Below, one piece after another: positions 36,414-44,704 of a stretch of DNA of 64,000 nucleotides. A program made the translations under genes and the position numbers. The stretch spans positions 806,001 through 870,000 of the forward strand of contig NZ_NWTM01000001.1 of NCBI RefSeq assembly GCF_004137795.1. Reading direction: 5' to 3'. The notes under the pieces are model-generated. The model was given only the letters and a program-made list of their open reading frames with translations. It was not told the origin of the DNA and did not search any database. Position 1 is the stretch's first letter, and each line of letters begins with the position of its first letter. Source of the stretch: Pectobacterium zantedeschiae. Its GTDB lineage: Bacteria; Pseudomonadota; Gammaproteobacteria; Enterobacterales; Enterobacteriaceae.

Positions 36414-37117
36414 TGAGTGCTTTCACGAACTCTTCTTTTATCAACTTCAGCAATGTGTTCTTTTTTGACATCTATCCTTATATGGCGATGGCTATTTTCC
36501 TGATCGGCAGTTGGCTGCGTTATGACTATGGCCAATACAGCTGGCGCGCAGGTTCGAGCCAAATGCTGGATAAGAAAGGGATGCGTCTGGCGTCTAACCT
36601 GTTCCATCTGGGGATTCTGGGCGTATTTGCCGGGCACTTCCTCGGGATGCTGACGCCGCACTGGATGTACGAGGCCTTCCTGCCTATGGATGTAAAACAG
36701 AAAATGGCGATGTTTGGCGGCGGTGCGGCAGGTCTACTGACGTTTGTCGGTGGTGTGCTGTTGTTAAAGCGCCGTCTGACCAACCCGCGTATTCGTGCGA
36801 CTTCCAGCGTCGGTGATATTCTCATTCTGTCATTGTTGGTAATTCAGGCCGGTTTAGGTGTGCTGACTATACCGTTCTCTGCACAGCATATGGACGGCAG
36901 TGAAATGCTGAAGTTGGTCGGTTGGGCACAGAGCGTGGCGTACTTCCAGGGCGGTGCATCTGCGCATCTGGTGGGTGTCGCGCTGATCTTCAAGCTGCAC
37001 ATCGTGCTGGGGCTAACGCTGTTCGTCCTATTCCCGTTCTGCCGTCTGGTTCACATCTGGAGCGCGCCGGTCGAGTACCTGACGCGTCGCTACCAATTAG
37101 TGCGTAACCGTCGCTGA
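36413..37117 (+). CDS. narI: Respiratory nitrate reductase gamma subunit NarI (cytochrome b)
   Basis: This membrane subunit takes electrons from quinol through two b hemes. It has 234 residues and five membrane segments. The heme ligands are His65 and His75 ([13 protein letters not shown]) and His196 and His214 (KLHIVLG, RLVHIWS), each offset by +9 from the E. coli positions, in line with nine extra N-terminal residues. Last gene of the operon. Confidence 0.96.
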   Translation: MSAFTNSSFINFSNVFFFDIYPYMAMAIFLIGSWLRYDYGQYSWRAGSSQMLDKKGMRLASNLFHLGILGVFAGHFLGMLTPHWMYEAFLPMDVKQKMAMFGGGAAGLLTFVGGVLLLKRRLTNPRIRATSSVGDILILSLLVIQAGLGVLTIPFSAQHMDGSEMLKLVGWAQSVAYFQGGASAHLVGVALIFKLHIVLGLTLFVLFPFCRLVHIWSAPVEYLTRRYQLVRNRR

Positions 37118-37126
37118 GTATGATAG

Positions 37127-37159
37127 AAAACGGCGGTGTTATGATGACACCGCCGTTTT
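37127..37159 (+). terminator. Terminator of narGHJI
   Basis: AAAACGGCGGTGT pairs perfectly with ACACCGCCGTTTT across a short loop, 10 bases past narI. It ends in TTTTAAT. Confidence 0.88.
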
Positions 37160-37216
37160 AATCCCTTCCTTTTCGTCTTTCTCTGCCAACAGCACTCACC
37201 ATCGCAGTTCAGTTGA

Positions 37217-38089
37217 TTACTTGCTTCGCGCTGTCGTCCATTGCACGGCGAAGACGCTGGCTAGCACGATCGCCAACCCCAGAAACGCCGTACCAGTCAT
37301 CGATTGCGAAAGCAGAACCCAACCCAGCACCACGGCAGTCAGCGGACTGAGTAATCCCAGTGATGCCACGGCAACCGTCGGAAGACGGGATACGCCGCGA
37401 AACCAGAGTCCATAAGCGAGCACGGCACCCGCAAGACAGAGGTAGGCGTAGGCGGCATATTGCGACAGGGTTAACGCGGGCAGCGGCGCATCGGCCAGCC
37501 ACGCAACGGGCGCAAGCATCAATCCACCGATAAAGAGTTGCCAGCCAGTAAGCGGCTGCACGGGTAAATCAAGTTGCCAGCGACGCGTTAACCAGACGCC
37601 CGTCGCCATACACACCGCACCCAGCAGCGCGGCGGCGATCCCTACGGGTTCGAATGTTGTCTGTGGTGACAGGAGTAAAACGGCCATGCCAATCACACCT
37701 ATCACTGCCGACCACAGCGTAGCCAGTCTGGGAGCACGATGATCCACGGCCCAGACCAGTACCATCACCAGTAGAGGCTGGATTGCGCCAAGTACTGCCG
37801 CTAATCCACCGGGTAAACGGTAAGCCGCGACGAACAGTAACGCCTGAAAAACACCGATATTCAGAGCGCTGAGTATGAACACTCGCCCCCAGTCTCGTCG
37901 GGCAGGAAAGCGGCGGGTAAATAAAAGTAGCAGTAGACCCGCAGGTAACACACGTATCAGCGCGGCCGTGAAAGGGCGGTCCGGTGGCAGAAGTTCTGAT
38001 GTCACGATGTAGGTAGATCCCCAAATCGCGGGGGCCAGCGCAGTGAGTATGACGTCACGCCAATAGTGTGGTGAGGATGGAGTATTCAT
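37217..38089 (-). CDS. EamA/DMT family exporter
   Basis: This inner-membrane drug/metabolite transporter has 290 residues, ten membrane segments and two EamA repeats (APAIWGSTYIVTSELL near residue 15; a second starting around residue 150). The substrate is unknown. It is divergent from marR-osmC over 62 bases that contain two copies of an operator-like sequence, which suggests the MarR protein represses it. MarR-controlled DMT exporters often handle amino acids or toxic metabolites. Confidence 0.85.
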   Translation of the reverse strand: MNTPSSPHYWRDVILTALAPAIWGSTYIVTSELLPPDRPFTAALIRVLPAGLLLLLFTRRFPARRDWGRVFILSALNIGVFQALLFVAAYRLPGGLAAVLGAIQPLLVMVLVWAVDHRAPRLATLWSAVIGVIGMAVLLLSPQTTFEPVGIAAALLGAVCMATGVWLTRRWQLDLPVQPLTGWQLFIGGLMLAPVAWLADAPLPALTLSQYAAYAYLCLAGAVLAYGLWFRGVSRLPTVAVASLGLLSPLTAVVLGWVLLSQSMTGTAFLGLAIVLASVFAVQWTTARSK

Positions 38090-38095
38090 GACTTT

Positions 38096-38112
38096 ACCTT
38101 CAATTCAAGATA
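38096..38112. promoter_or_regulatory. MarR-type operator, copy 1
   Basis: ACCTTCAATTCAAGATA lies 7 bases from the exporter start codon. It matches copy 2 at 15 of 17 positions and contains a near-palindrome CTTCA-AT-TCAAG. Confidence 0.65.
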
Positions 38113-38133
38113 CTATGATAGTGTTGATTAATT

Positions 38134-38150
38134 ACCTTGAAGTCAAGATA
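38134..38150. promoter_or_regulatory. MarR-type operator, copy 2
   Basis: ACCTTGAAGTCAAGATA ends one base before the marR ATG and contains the perfect palindrome CTTGA-AG-TCAAG. Its position over the ribosome-binding region suggests direct autorepression. Confidence 0.7.
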
Positions 38151-38151
38151 A

Positions 38152-38679
38152 ATGAAAAATCAAACCAGCGAGCGCAAATACGATGCGGTAGATGCCATCC
38201 TTGAACAGTGGCGGCGCGAACGTCCCGACCTGGATGCCAGCCCCATGGGACCGATTGGACGCCTCAGACGCTGTGCGGTGCTCATGGATCAGCGTCTGGA
38301 ATCCTGTTTTTCCAGATTCGACCTGAGCAGTTGGGAGTTTGATATGTTGGCGACGCTGCGGCGTGCGGGGGCACCGCATTGTCTTAGCCCGACGGAACTT
38401 TTCTCCACGTTGATGGTGACGTCGGGAACCATGACTCACCGACTCAAGCGTCTTGAAACCCGAGGATTTATTGAACGTGTGCAGAACGAACAGGATGCGC
38501 GCAGTACGCTTGTGCAGCTCACCAGCACAGGACTTGAACTGATTAACCGTGCCGTCGAGGCACACATTGAGAATGAGAGACAGGTGCTCTCGGTACTACC
38601 TGCCGATGTGCTGGCTGCGCTTGATGCTAATCTCGCAATGTTATTGCGCGGGTTAGAAAGTCATAACAAAGGGAACTGA
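38152..38679 (+). CDS. MarR family transcription regulator
   Basis: This 175-residue winged-helix regulator has helical N- and C-terminal dimerisation parts. The DNA-binding region contains LSPTELFSTLMVTSGTMTHR, then LKRLETRGFIERVQNEQDAR, where DxR is the MarR wing signature. It probably represses itself, osmC and the divergent exporter through the paired operators, and is likely released by a small ligand or by oxidation. It is 3 bases ahead of the osmC-like gene. Confidence 0.88.
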   Translation: MKNQTSERKYDAVDAILEQWRRERPDLDASPMGPIGRLRRCAVLMDQRLESCFSRFDLSSWEFDMLATLRRAGAPHCLSPTELFSTLMVTSGTMTHRLKRLETRGFIERVQNEQDARSTLVQLTSTGLELINRAVEAHIENERQVLSVLPADVLAALDANLAMLLRGLESHNKGN

Positions 38680-38682
38680 ACC

Positions 38683-39159
38683 ATGTCTGAATACCGTGCT
38701 TTAATCTGCTGGCAGCGCGATGGGCAAGATTTTATTGATAACCGCTACAGCCGACTGCATCAATGGCAGTTTGATGGCGGTATTACGCTGCGTGCCTCGT
38801 CGTCACCGCATGTCGTCCCGTTGCCTTTTTCACTGGAGGATGCGGTCGATCCTGAAGAGGCGCTGGTGGCCTCGCTGTCCAGTTGCCATATGCTGTGGTT
38901 TCTTTCCATTGCGGCCAAAAAACGTTTCTGCGTGGATGAGTATCAGGATCATGCAGTGGGAACGATGGGCGTGAATGCGGCAGGGAAAACGGCAATGCTA
39001 GACGTCACGCTGCGTCCGCAGGTGACATTCAGCGGCGAAAAGCAGCCTACCGTTGAGCAATATGCCCAGTTGCATGAACTAGCGCATGATGCCTGTTACA
39101 TTGCCCATTCGGTGAATTTCCCGGTGAATTGTGAACCGACGTTAGGGACGAATCGTTGA
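38683..39159 (+). CDS. OsmC/Ohr family peroxide reductase
   Basis: This 158-residue OsmC-fold protein has the two active Cys residues at 68 (LSSCHML) and 138 (DACYIAHS), as in thiol peroxidases that reduce organic hydroperoxides. It is co-transcribed with marR, which fits a small oxidative or toxic-compound response together with the exporter. OsmC rather than OhrA is suggested by the CHMLWFL context, but subfamily assignment is tentative. Confidence 0.88.
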   Translation: MSEYRALICWQRDGQDFIDNRYSRLHQWQFDGGITLRASSSPHVVPLPFSLEDAVDPEEALVASLSSCHMLWFLSIAAKKRFCVDEYQDHAVGTMGVNAAGKTAMLDVTLRPQVTFSGEKQPTVEQYAQLHELAHDACYIAHSVNFPVNCEPTLGTNR

Positions 39160-39201
39160 GCTGAACAGGGCAGTGACGCTAAGACATAAGCGAAAATCAT
39201 C

Positions 39202-39223
39202 GCCCGATACGTTCAGATCGGGC
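39202..39223. terminator. Bidirectional terminator
   Basis: GCCCGAT/ATCGGGC around an 8-base loop lies between the convergent osmC-like and BhcC-like genes. Flanking ATCATC/GATGAT extends the stem. Confidence 0.65.
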
Positions 39224-39251
39224 AGGATGATCGATTGCATGTAGCGGGTCA

Positions 39252-40394
39252 TCACCATCCGGTAATGCGCTGCCAGGTTTCCTGCTCATGCTTGTGCGAT
39301 TTCAGCACCTGATAGTGTTGATGCATCGCAGCGGTCGCACAGGCGTGGTTTGGCAATATCCGCAACCGCGTGCCGACGGGGAAATGATCGACCGAAAGTC
39401 CACTGTCGACAGGTAGCGTGATAATGCCGTGTTCCTGATTGGTTATGGCTACGCAGAGGTCGTGGTATGGGCTGCCATACAGGTCGCAAACTAGTCCGTA
39501 GCCGTAATCTTTTACCTGAGAGGCTGTACCGCGATCGCGGGAGAGCGCCATCCAGCCGGCGTCGATAAACACCCAGCCTTTCTCGCGGTTGTGACCAATG
39601 ACGGTGCTGACGACCGACAGAGCGATATCATCCAGCGAACATACCCCGACATTTTTCATCACCAGATCGAACGTGGTGAACACGCCCGCCCTGACTTCGG
39701 TCACGCCAGTGAGATCGTCGGCAAAGTGCGCTGTCGGCGTGGCACCGACGCTGAGCACGGGACAAGCAATGCCCAGCGCCCGTACACGCTGTCCGGCGGT
39801 GTTGATGGCTTCACATTCTGCACGCGCGGCTGCCCTGATCGCCTCGTCTGTGCGGCAGGCGTACGATTCCCCCGCATGAGTCAGCAGGCCAGTGAGCACC
39901 GCGCCATTGCCGTCGACCAGCTTTGCTAGCTCAAGCAGTGCATCGCTTTTCGGCGGAATACCGCCGCGATGCCCGTCGCAGTCGATCTCAATAAAAACTG
40001 AAAACGTCACGCTATTGGCTCGGGCATAAGTGCTTACCGCCTGTGCCTGCTCTGCGCTATCCAGCAATATATGAACATTCACGCCGTTACGGATTAAGTT
40101 GGCGATGCGCGGCAGCTTGTGCGGGGCGATTCCCACGGCGTAGAGCAGATTGGTATAACCTGCGGCGGCAAAGGCTTCCGCTTCTGCCAGGGTCGACACC
40201 GTTGCTGGGGAGTCGGAATCTTTGAGCAAATAGCGACCAGCCTCGATCGAACGTAGCGTTTTAAGGTGCGGTCGAACCTGGCTGCCTAGATTTTTCGTAC
40301 GCTGATAAAGCCTATCGATATTGCGTTGAAAGCGAAACTCATCAATCAGTAAAAAGGGGGTTTCCAGCGCGTTAAGCCACTCGGCGTTACTCAT
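39252..40394 (-). CDS. PLP aldolase of the D-threonine/beta-hydroxyaspartate aldolase type
   Basis: This 380-residue alanine-racemase-fold enzyme is of the DSD1/D-threonine aldolase family. PLP-binding Lys45 is in RPHLKTLRSI, and a C-terminal metal site is suggested by NQEHGI and LPNHACATAAMH. With the two genes upstream it resembles BhcC of the beta-hydroxyaspartate cycle, which interconverts beta-hydroxyaspartate and glycine plus glyoxylate. A D-threonine or D-serine substrate is the alternative. It overlaps the next upstream gene by 4 bases, so the three enzymes form an operon. Confidence 0.78.
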   Translation of the reverse strand: MSNAEWLNALETPFLLIDEFRFQRNIDRLYQRTKNLGSQVRPHLKTLRSIEAGRYLLKDSDSPATVSTLAEAEAFAAAGYTNLLYAVGIAPHKLPRIANLIRNGVNVHILLDSAEQAQAVSTYARANSVTFSVFIEIDCDGHRGGIPPKSDALLELAKLVDGNGAVLTGLLTHAGESYACRTDEAIRAAARAECEAINTAGQRVRALGIACPVLSVGATPTAHFADDLTGVTEVRAGVFTTFDLVMKNVGVCSLDDIALSVVSTVIGHNREKGWVFIDAGWMALSRDRGTASQVKDYGYGLVCDLYGSPYHDLCVAITNQEHGIITLPVDSGLSVDHFPVGTRLRILPNHACATAAMHQHYQVLKSHKHEQETWQRITGW

Positions 40395-41332
40395 TGTATG
40401 CCTCCATTTTGTTTCTCTGTCTGCCAGGCCGCAAGAATGCGTTGGCCGATATATAAGTCCTGAATGGATAAACCAGAACTGTCAAAAATGGTGATGTCAT
40501 CCCGCGTGTTACGTCCTGCTGCGTTCTCGCTAATGACGTCGCCGATAGCGGTCAGTGCCACATGAGCAGGCGCGTGTTGGAACTCACCGATGGTTCTTGA
40601 CTGAGAGGGCAGATCGCAAAACAAGCGACCAGCGGCAAACAGTTCTGGCGGCAACTCCTGCTTGCCAGCGGCATCTGATCCCATGCTGACAATGTGCGTT
40701 CCTGCCTTGACCCATTCGGCGTTAAACAGCGGCTTACGAGATGGTGTTGCGGTAACGATGATATCTGCTGCACGACAGGCGCTTTCGGCATCGCTGATTT
40801 GTGCATCCAGCCCGGCAGCCTGGAATTCTTGCGCCATCTCTGTGGATTTTTCGCTATCGCGCCCGACAATCAGCACCGTACGTATGGGCCGTATTCTAGC
40901 CAGCGCGGCGCACTCGTAACGGGCCTGATGACCGGTTCCAAACACCGCCAGAACCGAGGCATCGGGTCTGGCTAGCAAATCGGCGGCGACGGCATCGGCG
41001 GCGGCAGTACGAAAAGCATTCACCTTTCCGGCCTCAATAGCCGCTGCCATTTTCCCGATTTGCTGATCGAACAGCAGAATAAGGGAATTATGGCGGGGCA
41101 AGCCGTTAGCGGGGTTTCCCGGCCAGAATGAACCGACTTTTAGCCCTGCAAGCTCACCAGTTGCAGAGGCTTTGATGCTGAATGTATTGCCCGGATCGGA
41201 GCCTTGTCCGTGTACCACAGGAAAACTGCGCGCTTTCGGTTCGCTGGCTGCAAGCAGGGCTTCGCGAACGGCATCATAAGCCAGCTCATGACTGATGAGT
41301 GCCGCCGATTCCGTTTCAGAAATAAAGATCAT
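40391..41332 (-). CDS. Ornithine cyclodeaminase-family reductase (BhcD-like)
   Basis: This 313-residue mu-crystallin/ornithine cyclodeaminase-family protein has a Rossmann motif AVFGTGHQARYECAAL near residue 125. Family members include pyrroline-2-carboxylate reductase, alanine dehydrogenase and iminosuccinate reductase BhcD. Beside a hydroxyaspartate-type dehydratase and aldolase, the BhcD role (iminosuccinate plus NAD(P)H to L-aspartate) is the most economical guess. The ATG at 41332 has GAGGA upstream; the frame also opens at a GTG at 41350 inside the dehydratase gene. Confidence 0.78.
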   Translation of the reverse strand: MIFISETESAALISHELAYDAVREALLAASEPKARSFPVVHGQGSDPGNTFSIKASATGELAGLKVGSFWPGNPANGLPRHNSLILLFDQQIGKMAAAIEAGKVNAFRTAAADAVAADLLARPDASVLAVFGTGHQARYECAALARIRPIRTVLIVGRDSEKSTEMAQEFQAAGLDAQISDAESACRAADIIVTATPSRKPLFNAEWVKAGTHIVSMGSDAAGKQELPPELFAAGRLFCDLPSQSRTIGEFQHAPAHVALTAIGDVISENAAGRNTRDDITIFDSSGLSIQDLYIGQRILAAWQTEKQNGGIQ

Positions 41333-41342
41333 GTTTTTTTCC

Positions 41343-42317
41343 TCAAGCACTACCGGTCAGAAATGCGCCGTAGCGGCTGATATCGACATTCCCGCCACTG
41401 ATAATGATACCGATGCGTTTGCCGTGTAGTGATTCCCTGAGATTACGCGCTGCTGCAAAACTGAGGCACCCTGTTGGCTCAACGACGATCTTCATACGCT
41501 CGGCGTAAAACCGCATGGCATCAATCAGGTCATCATCCGTTACGGTCAGAATATCATCGACGTTCTGGTGAATCAGAGGGAAGGTGTAGTTGCCCAGATG
41601 TTGGGTTTGTGCGCCATCGGCGATAGTGTTGGGCGTATCGATATGCACAATAGCGCCGCTGCGGAAAGATTGCTGCCCATCGTTGCCCGCAAGAGGTTCG
41701 ACGCCATAAATTTTACAGTGTGGAGACAGTTGGCGGGCGGAGAGTGCGGAACCTGCCAGCAATCCACCACCGCCCAGACAGACGAACAGAGCATCCAACT
41801 CACCGGTTTCCTCCAGTAGCTCTTTCACGGCCGTGCCTTGTCCAGCAATAACGTGCGGGTGATCGTAAGGGGGAATGAGTGTCAGGCCATGTTTTTCGGC
41901 CAGATCTCTGCCGATCTGCTCACGATCTTCGGTATATCTGTTGTATTCCACAACGTTTCCGCCATAGCCGCGTGTTGCTGCGACCTTTGCCGCCGGTGCA
42001 TCGTGTGGCATAACAATCGTTGCCGGAATGCCGAGTAATTTGGCGGAAAGGGCAATGGCCTGTGCATGGTTACCGGAGGAAAAAGTAACGACGCCTGCGG
42101 CTTTCTGCTCCTCTGAGAACTGCAACAGCGCGTTCATGGCACCGCGAAATTTGAATGCACCCATGCGCTGAAAGTTTTCACACTTAAAAAAAACCTCAGC
42201 ACCGAAATCGTTATTGACCGTGCGTGATGTCATCACTGGCGTTTTATTAGCATAGCCATCAATGCGTTTCGCTGCGGCTACCACATCGTCGAAGGTTGGG
42301 AGGCGTAAGTCGCTCAT
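41343..42317 (-). CDS. PLP ammonia-lyase, threo-3-hydroxyaspartate type (BhcB-like)
   Basis: This 324-residue fold-type II PLP enzyme has PLP-Lys56 in GAFKFRGAMN, the phosphate/carboxylate loop SSGNHAQA at 80-87, and the Gly-rich LGGGGLLAG. It looks like serine/threonine dehydratases without an ACT domain, the group that includes threo-3-hydroxy-L-aspartate ammonia-lyase and BhcB. The product from hydroxyaspartate would be iminosuccinate/oxaloacetate and ammonia. First gene of the operon, divergent from a YheO-type regulator. Confidence 0.82.
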   Translation of the reverse strand: MSDLRLPTFDDVVAAAKRIDGYANKTPVMTSRTVNNDFGAEVFFKCENFQRMGAFKFRGAMNALLQFSEEQKAAGVVTFSSGNHAQAIALSAKLLGIPATIVMPHDAPAAKVAATRGYGGNVVEYNRYTEDREQIGRDLAEKHGLTLIPPYDHPHVIAGQGTAVKELLEETGELDALFVCLGGGGLLAGSALSARQLSPHCKIYGVEPLAGNDGQQSFRSGAIVHIDTPNTIADGAQTQHLGNYTFPLIHQNVDDILTVTDDDLIDAMRFYAERMKIVVEPTGCLSFAAARNLRESLHGKRIGIIISGGNVDISRYGAFLTGSA

Positions 42318-42406
42318 GTCTGGATCACCTACTAATAGTGATTATGAATACCGAGGCCGTTGGCCCCGATGCTGTTGAATGCTTGATAAACAAAATATAT
42401 AAAATT

Positions 42407-42433
42407 AGATAAATTGTCTAATGTGATTTATCT
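42407..42433. promoter_or_regulatory. Inverted repeat, candidate operator
   Basis: AGATAAAT (42407-42414) is mirrored by ATTTATCT (42426-42433) with an 11-base spacer in the divergent region between the lyase gene and its likely regulator. Spacing by about two helical turns suits a dimeric regulator. Confidence 0.45.
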
Positions 42434-42605
42434 TTAGATTCTCAACTTACGAGAGACGAGTCGTGTGTTGCGGGGAAAGGGCGAAACGCCTGCACAGGAC
42501 AAGAATAATGAAGAAATCGCGTGTGGTACTAAAGCAGATGTACTTACAGTACACTCAGCGCCAGAAAAAAACGCGGTTGCGCCAGTATTGGTATTGGAGA
42601 GTTAT

Positions 42606-43226
42606 ATGTCTGCATCTGGAGAAGGTCTGCTGCTGACGCAGTTAGATGCCATTGCGAAAGGGCTGAGTGAGACGTTTGCGCCATTCTGTGAAGTGGTTGT
42701 GCACGATCTGAAGAACCCGGAACACGCGATACTTTCCATTCACAATAATCTCTCTGGTAGGGAAGTGGGTGCTCCTGCGACAGAGCTGGGGCTTGCCCGA
42801 ATTGCCTCACCGGAATTTCCTAACATTTTGGCGAACTACGCCAACCAGTTTGCTGACGGGCGTCCGGTAAAAAGCACGTCGGTCGGCATCAAAAATGCGG
42901 AAGGAGACTACGTTGCCGCGCTGTGCCTGAACGTCGATATGACGCTGTTCCGAGGCATGCAAAATGCGCTGGCGCAGTTCACCCAGCTTGCTTCGGACTC
43001 TGTAACCGAGCATTTAGAGCCAAACGGGGCGGCGGCGATCAGACAACACATCGATCTTTTTGCTGCGCGGCTTGCCACCACGCCACGGGCGCTAAAAGCG
43101 CAGGACAGAAAACTCCTGCTTCAGGAACTGAAAGACAGCGGCCTGCTGGAAGTTAAAAAATCCATGGAAACCATCGCACAGTATTTGGGCGTATCGCGGG
43201 CCTCGGTTTATTTGTATGCGAAGTAG
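42606..43226 (+). CDS. YheO/DauR-type PAS-HTH transcription regulator
   Basis: This 206-residue regulator has an N-terminal YheO-like PAS domain (FCEVVVHDLKNPEHAILSIH, KSTSVGIKNAEGDYVAALCL) and a C-terminal helix-turn-helix (METIAQYLGVSRASVYLYAK). DauR, the D-arginine catabolism regulator, belongs to this family. The ATG at 42606 with GGAG upstream is chosen. The frame opens at a TTG at 42465 with no supporting features. Position suggests it controls the divergent hydroxyaspartate-type operon. Confidence 0.82.
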   Translation: MSASGEGLLLTQLDAIAKGLSETFAPFCEVVVHDLKNPEHAILSIHNNLSGREVGAPATELGLARIASPEFPNILANYANQFADGRPVKSTSVGIKNAEGDYVAALCLNVDMTLFRGMQNALAQFTQLASDSVTEHLEPNGAAAIRQHIDLFAARLATTPRALKAQDRKLLLQELKDSGLLEVKKSMETIAQYLGVSRASVYLYAK

Positions 43227-43263
43227 GGAAAGGTCAGTTGGTGCTGGAGTTAACGTGCTAGAA

Positions 43264-43279
43264 CGCTCCTTTCGGAGCG
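43264..43279 (+). terminator. Hairpin after the YheO-type regulator
   Basis: CGCTCC/GGAGCG with a 4-base loop lies 38 bases past the stop, followed by AAAATG. Weak as a terminator. Confidence 0.45.
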
Positions 43280-43335
43280 AAAATGTGTTAGATACACTGT
43301 GTTAATAGATAATGTCGTGAGATTTTTATTGATTT

Positions 43336-44133
43336 CTAGAAACTTATTTTCGGACCACGAGAACCTCTACCGTGATGCTTTTTGTTATTGTCTTTTCTGT
43401 TCTTAGGTGGAAAATTAATTGGGAATTTCCTCTGGGGATCATTCATTGCCTGTATGAGATCATTCCCGCCAGAAAAATATTCATTGATAATTACTTTAAG
43501 ATTGTTTGTTATATTTTTATTTTTAGCATACTTCCTTAATGTCTCTGATATAGCCATCGCTATTTCAGGGGTGAGTATGTCAGCATAAAGCATACCGTTA
43601 TCTCCATAAGCTATAGCAATCATTCCATTTGTTTTAAGATAATTTTCACCTAATGCTGTGAGTATTCCTCCAATATTTCTTTCACCTGTTGCACCATGTG
43701 TATTAAATAGATTTTTTATATACATATGATCGCTAACTAATGGTCGCTTGCTTTTTAATAAGCTTGGCTTGCTCATCTTTATTTCTTCCATTACTAACTC
43801 ACCATAATTCTTGGGTTGAGGTCGAGAGAAATATGAAACGCTAGCTTCGTTATAAAAATAGTTGATAGGGAAACCATATTTTTCGAAATAGCAATTGGCA
43901 ATGAATTGTTCATCATCCCAAGAGTTCAATTCTCCACTGCTATCAAGAACCTTAACCTCAGCCATGTAAAAGTGGCAACAGCTTAGCGTGAATACGAAAT
44001 CAGCACATACTTTATTTAATGTATCACCTTGCTGGTTATTATAAAAAGACATGTGTTGATAATTAATTTCATTTCTAGAACAATAGTCTTGTAAGGATGA
44101 CATAATTGCGGTCTGTAACTCATTTTCTTTCAT
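43336..44133 (-). CDS. Orphan AT-rich gene, PD-(D/E)XK-nuclease-like motif
   Basis: This 265-residue protein has no recognised family. Residues 42-61 (VCADFVF, then MAEVKV) give Asp45 ... Glu59-x-Lys61, each after a hydrophobic strand, the core of PD-(D/E)XK nucleases. The rest is mixed alpha/beta with a very basic tail (KNRKDNNKKHHGRG). AT-rich codon use stands out against the neighbours and suggests horizontal acquisition. A defence or restriction role is possible. No methylase or helicase lies next to it. Confidence 0.7.
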   Translation of the reverse strand: MKENELQTAIMSSLQDYCSRNEINYQHMSFYNNQQGDTLNKVCADFVFTLSCCHFYMAEVKVLDSSGELNSWDDEQFIANCYFEKYGFPINYFYNEASVSYFSRPQPKNYGELVMEEIKMSKPSLLKSKRPLVSDHMYIKNLFNTHGATGERNIGGILTALGENYLKTNGMIAIAYGDNGMLYADILTPEIAMAISETLRKYAKNKNITNNLKVIINEYFSGGNDLIQAMNDPQRKFPINFPPKNRKDNNKKHHGRGSRGPKISF

Positions 44134-44410
44134 TTTTTATCTCAATGGTCTTAATTTTAATAAAGAATGTCAGTTAATTAAATTAACTTAATAATGTTTT
44201 CTAATATAATACATCCGAAAGAAACTAAAAGGAACAATGATATGAGGAATCTGTTGGGTTTATATTTTACGTTATGTTGTGAGTTGGCTACCTGCCTTAT
44301 TTTTTTTCCACCCACCATTTCCTCAATCCTCACCTATACTTGCTTAACTGTCCGACTTGCCAACGAGTGGCAACGTTGGGTGTGGTGAAATGAAAACACG
44401 AGGAGTAGGT

Positions 44411-44659
44411 ATGGGTATTCTGTCTTGGATTATTTTTGGCTTGATTGCGGGGATTTTGGCTAAATGGATTATGCCCGGTAAAGACGGCGGCGGTTTTATC
44501 CTGACGGTGCTGCTCGGGATTGTTGGTGCGGTTGTGGGCGGCTACATCAGCGTGTTCTTTGGGTTCGGTCGTGTCGATGGCTTTAACTTCGGCAGTTTTG
44601 TGGTGGCGATTGTCGGCGCGATTGTCGTGCTGTGGGTGTACCGCAAGATTCGAGACTAG
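44411..44659 (+). CDS. GlsB/YeaQ/YmgE family membrane stress protein
   Basis: This 82-residue transglycosylase-associated family protein has three hydrophobic segments with the hallmark GLIAGILAKWIMPGKDGGGF, then LLGIVGAVVGGYISVFFGFG. It is an inner-membrane protein of unknown molecular role, usually induced by general stress. The ATG at 44411 has AGGAGTAGG upstream. Confidence 0.9.
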   Translation: MGILSWIIFGLIAGILAKWIMPGKDGGGFILTVLLGIVGAVVGGYISVFFGFGRVDGFNFGSFVVAIVGAIVVLWVYRKIRD

Positions 44660-44669
44660 CGCTATATCT

Positions 44670-44691
44670 GTTGCCCCTGTTCAGGGGCAAC
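44670..44691. terminator. Terminator after the GlsB-type gene
   Basis: A perfect 10-bp stem GTTGCCCCTG/CAGGGGCAAC with a 2-base loop lies 11 bases past the stop. It also faces the end of the leftward kinase gene. Confidence 0.75.
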
Positions 44692-44704
44692 GCGCTTCCT
44701 GTTG

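Noticed and set aside
44242-44388. Possible 48-residue hydrophobic ORF (MRNLLGLYFTL...) with AGGA upstream
   Set aside because: It lies in the GlsB leader, is Cys-rich without a clear membrane topology, and has no known relative. Conservation would be needed to call it.
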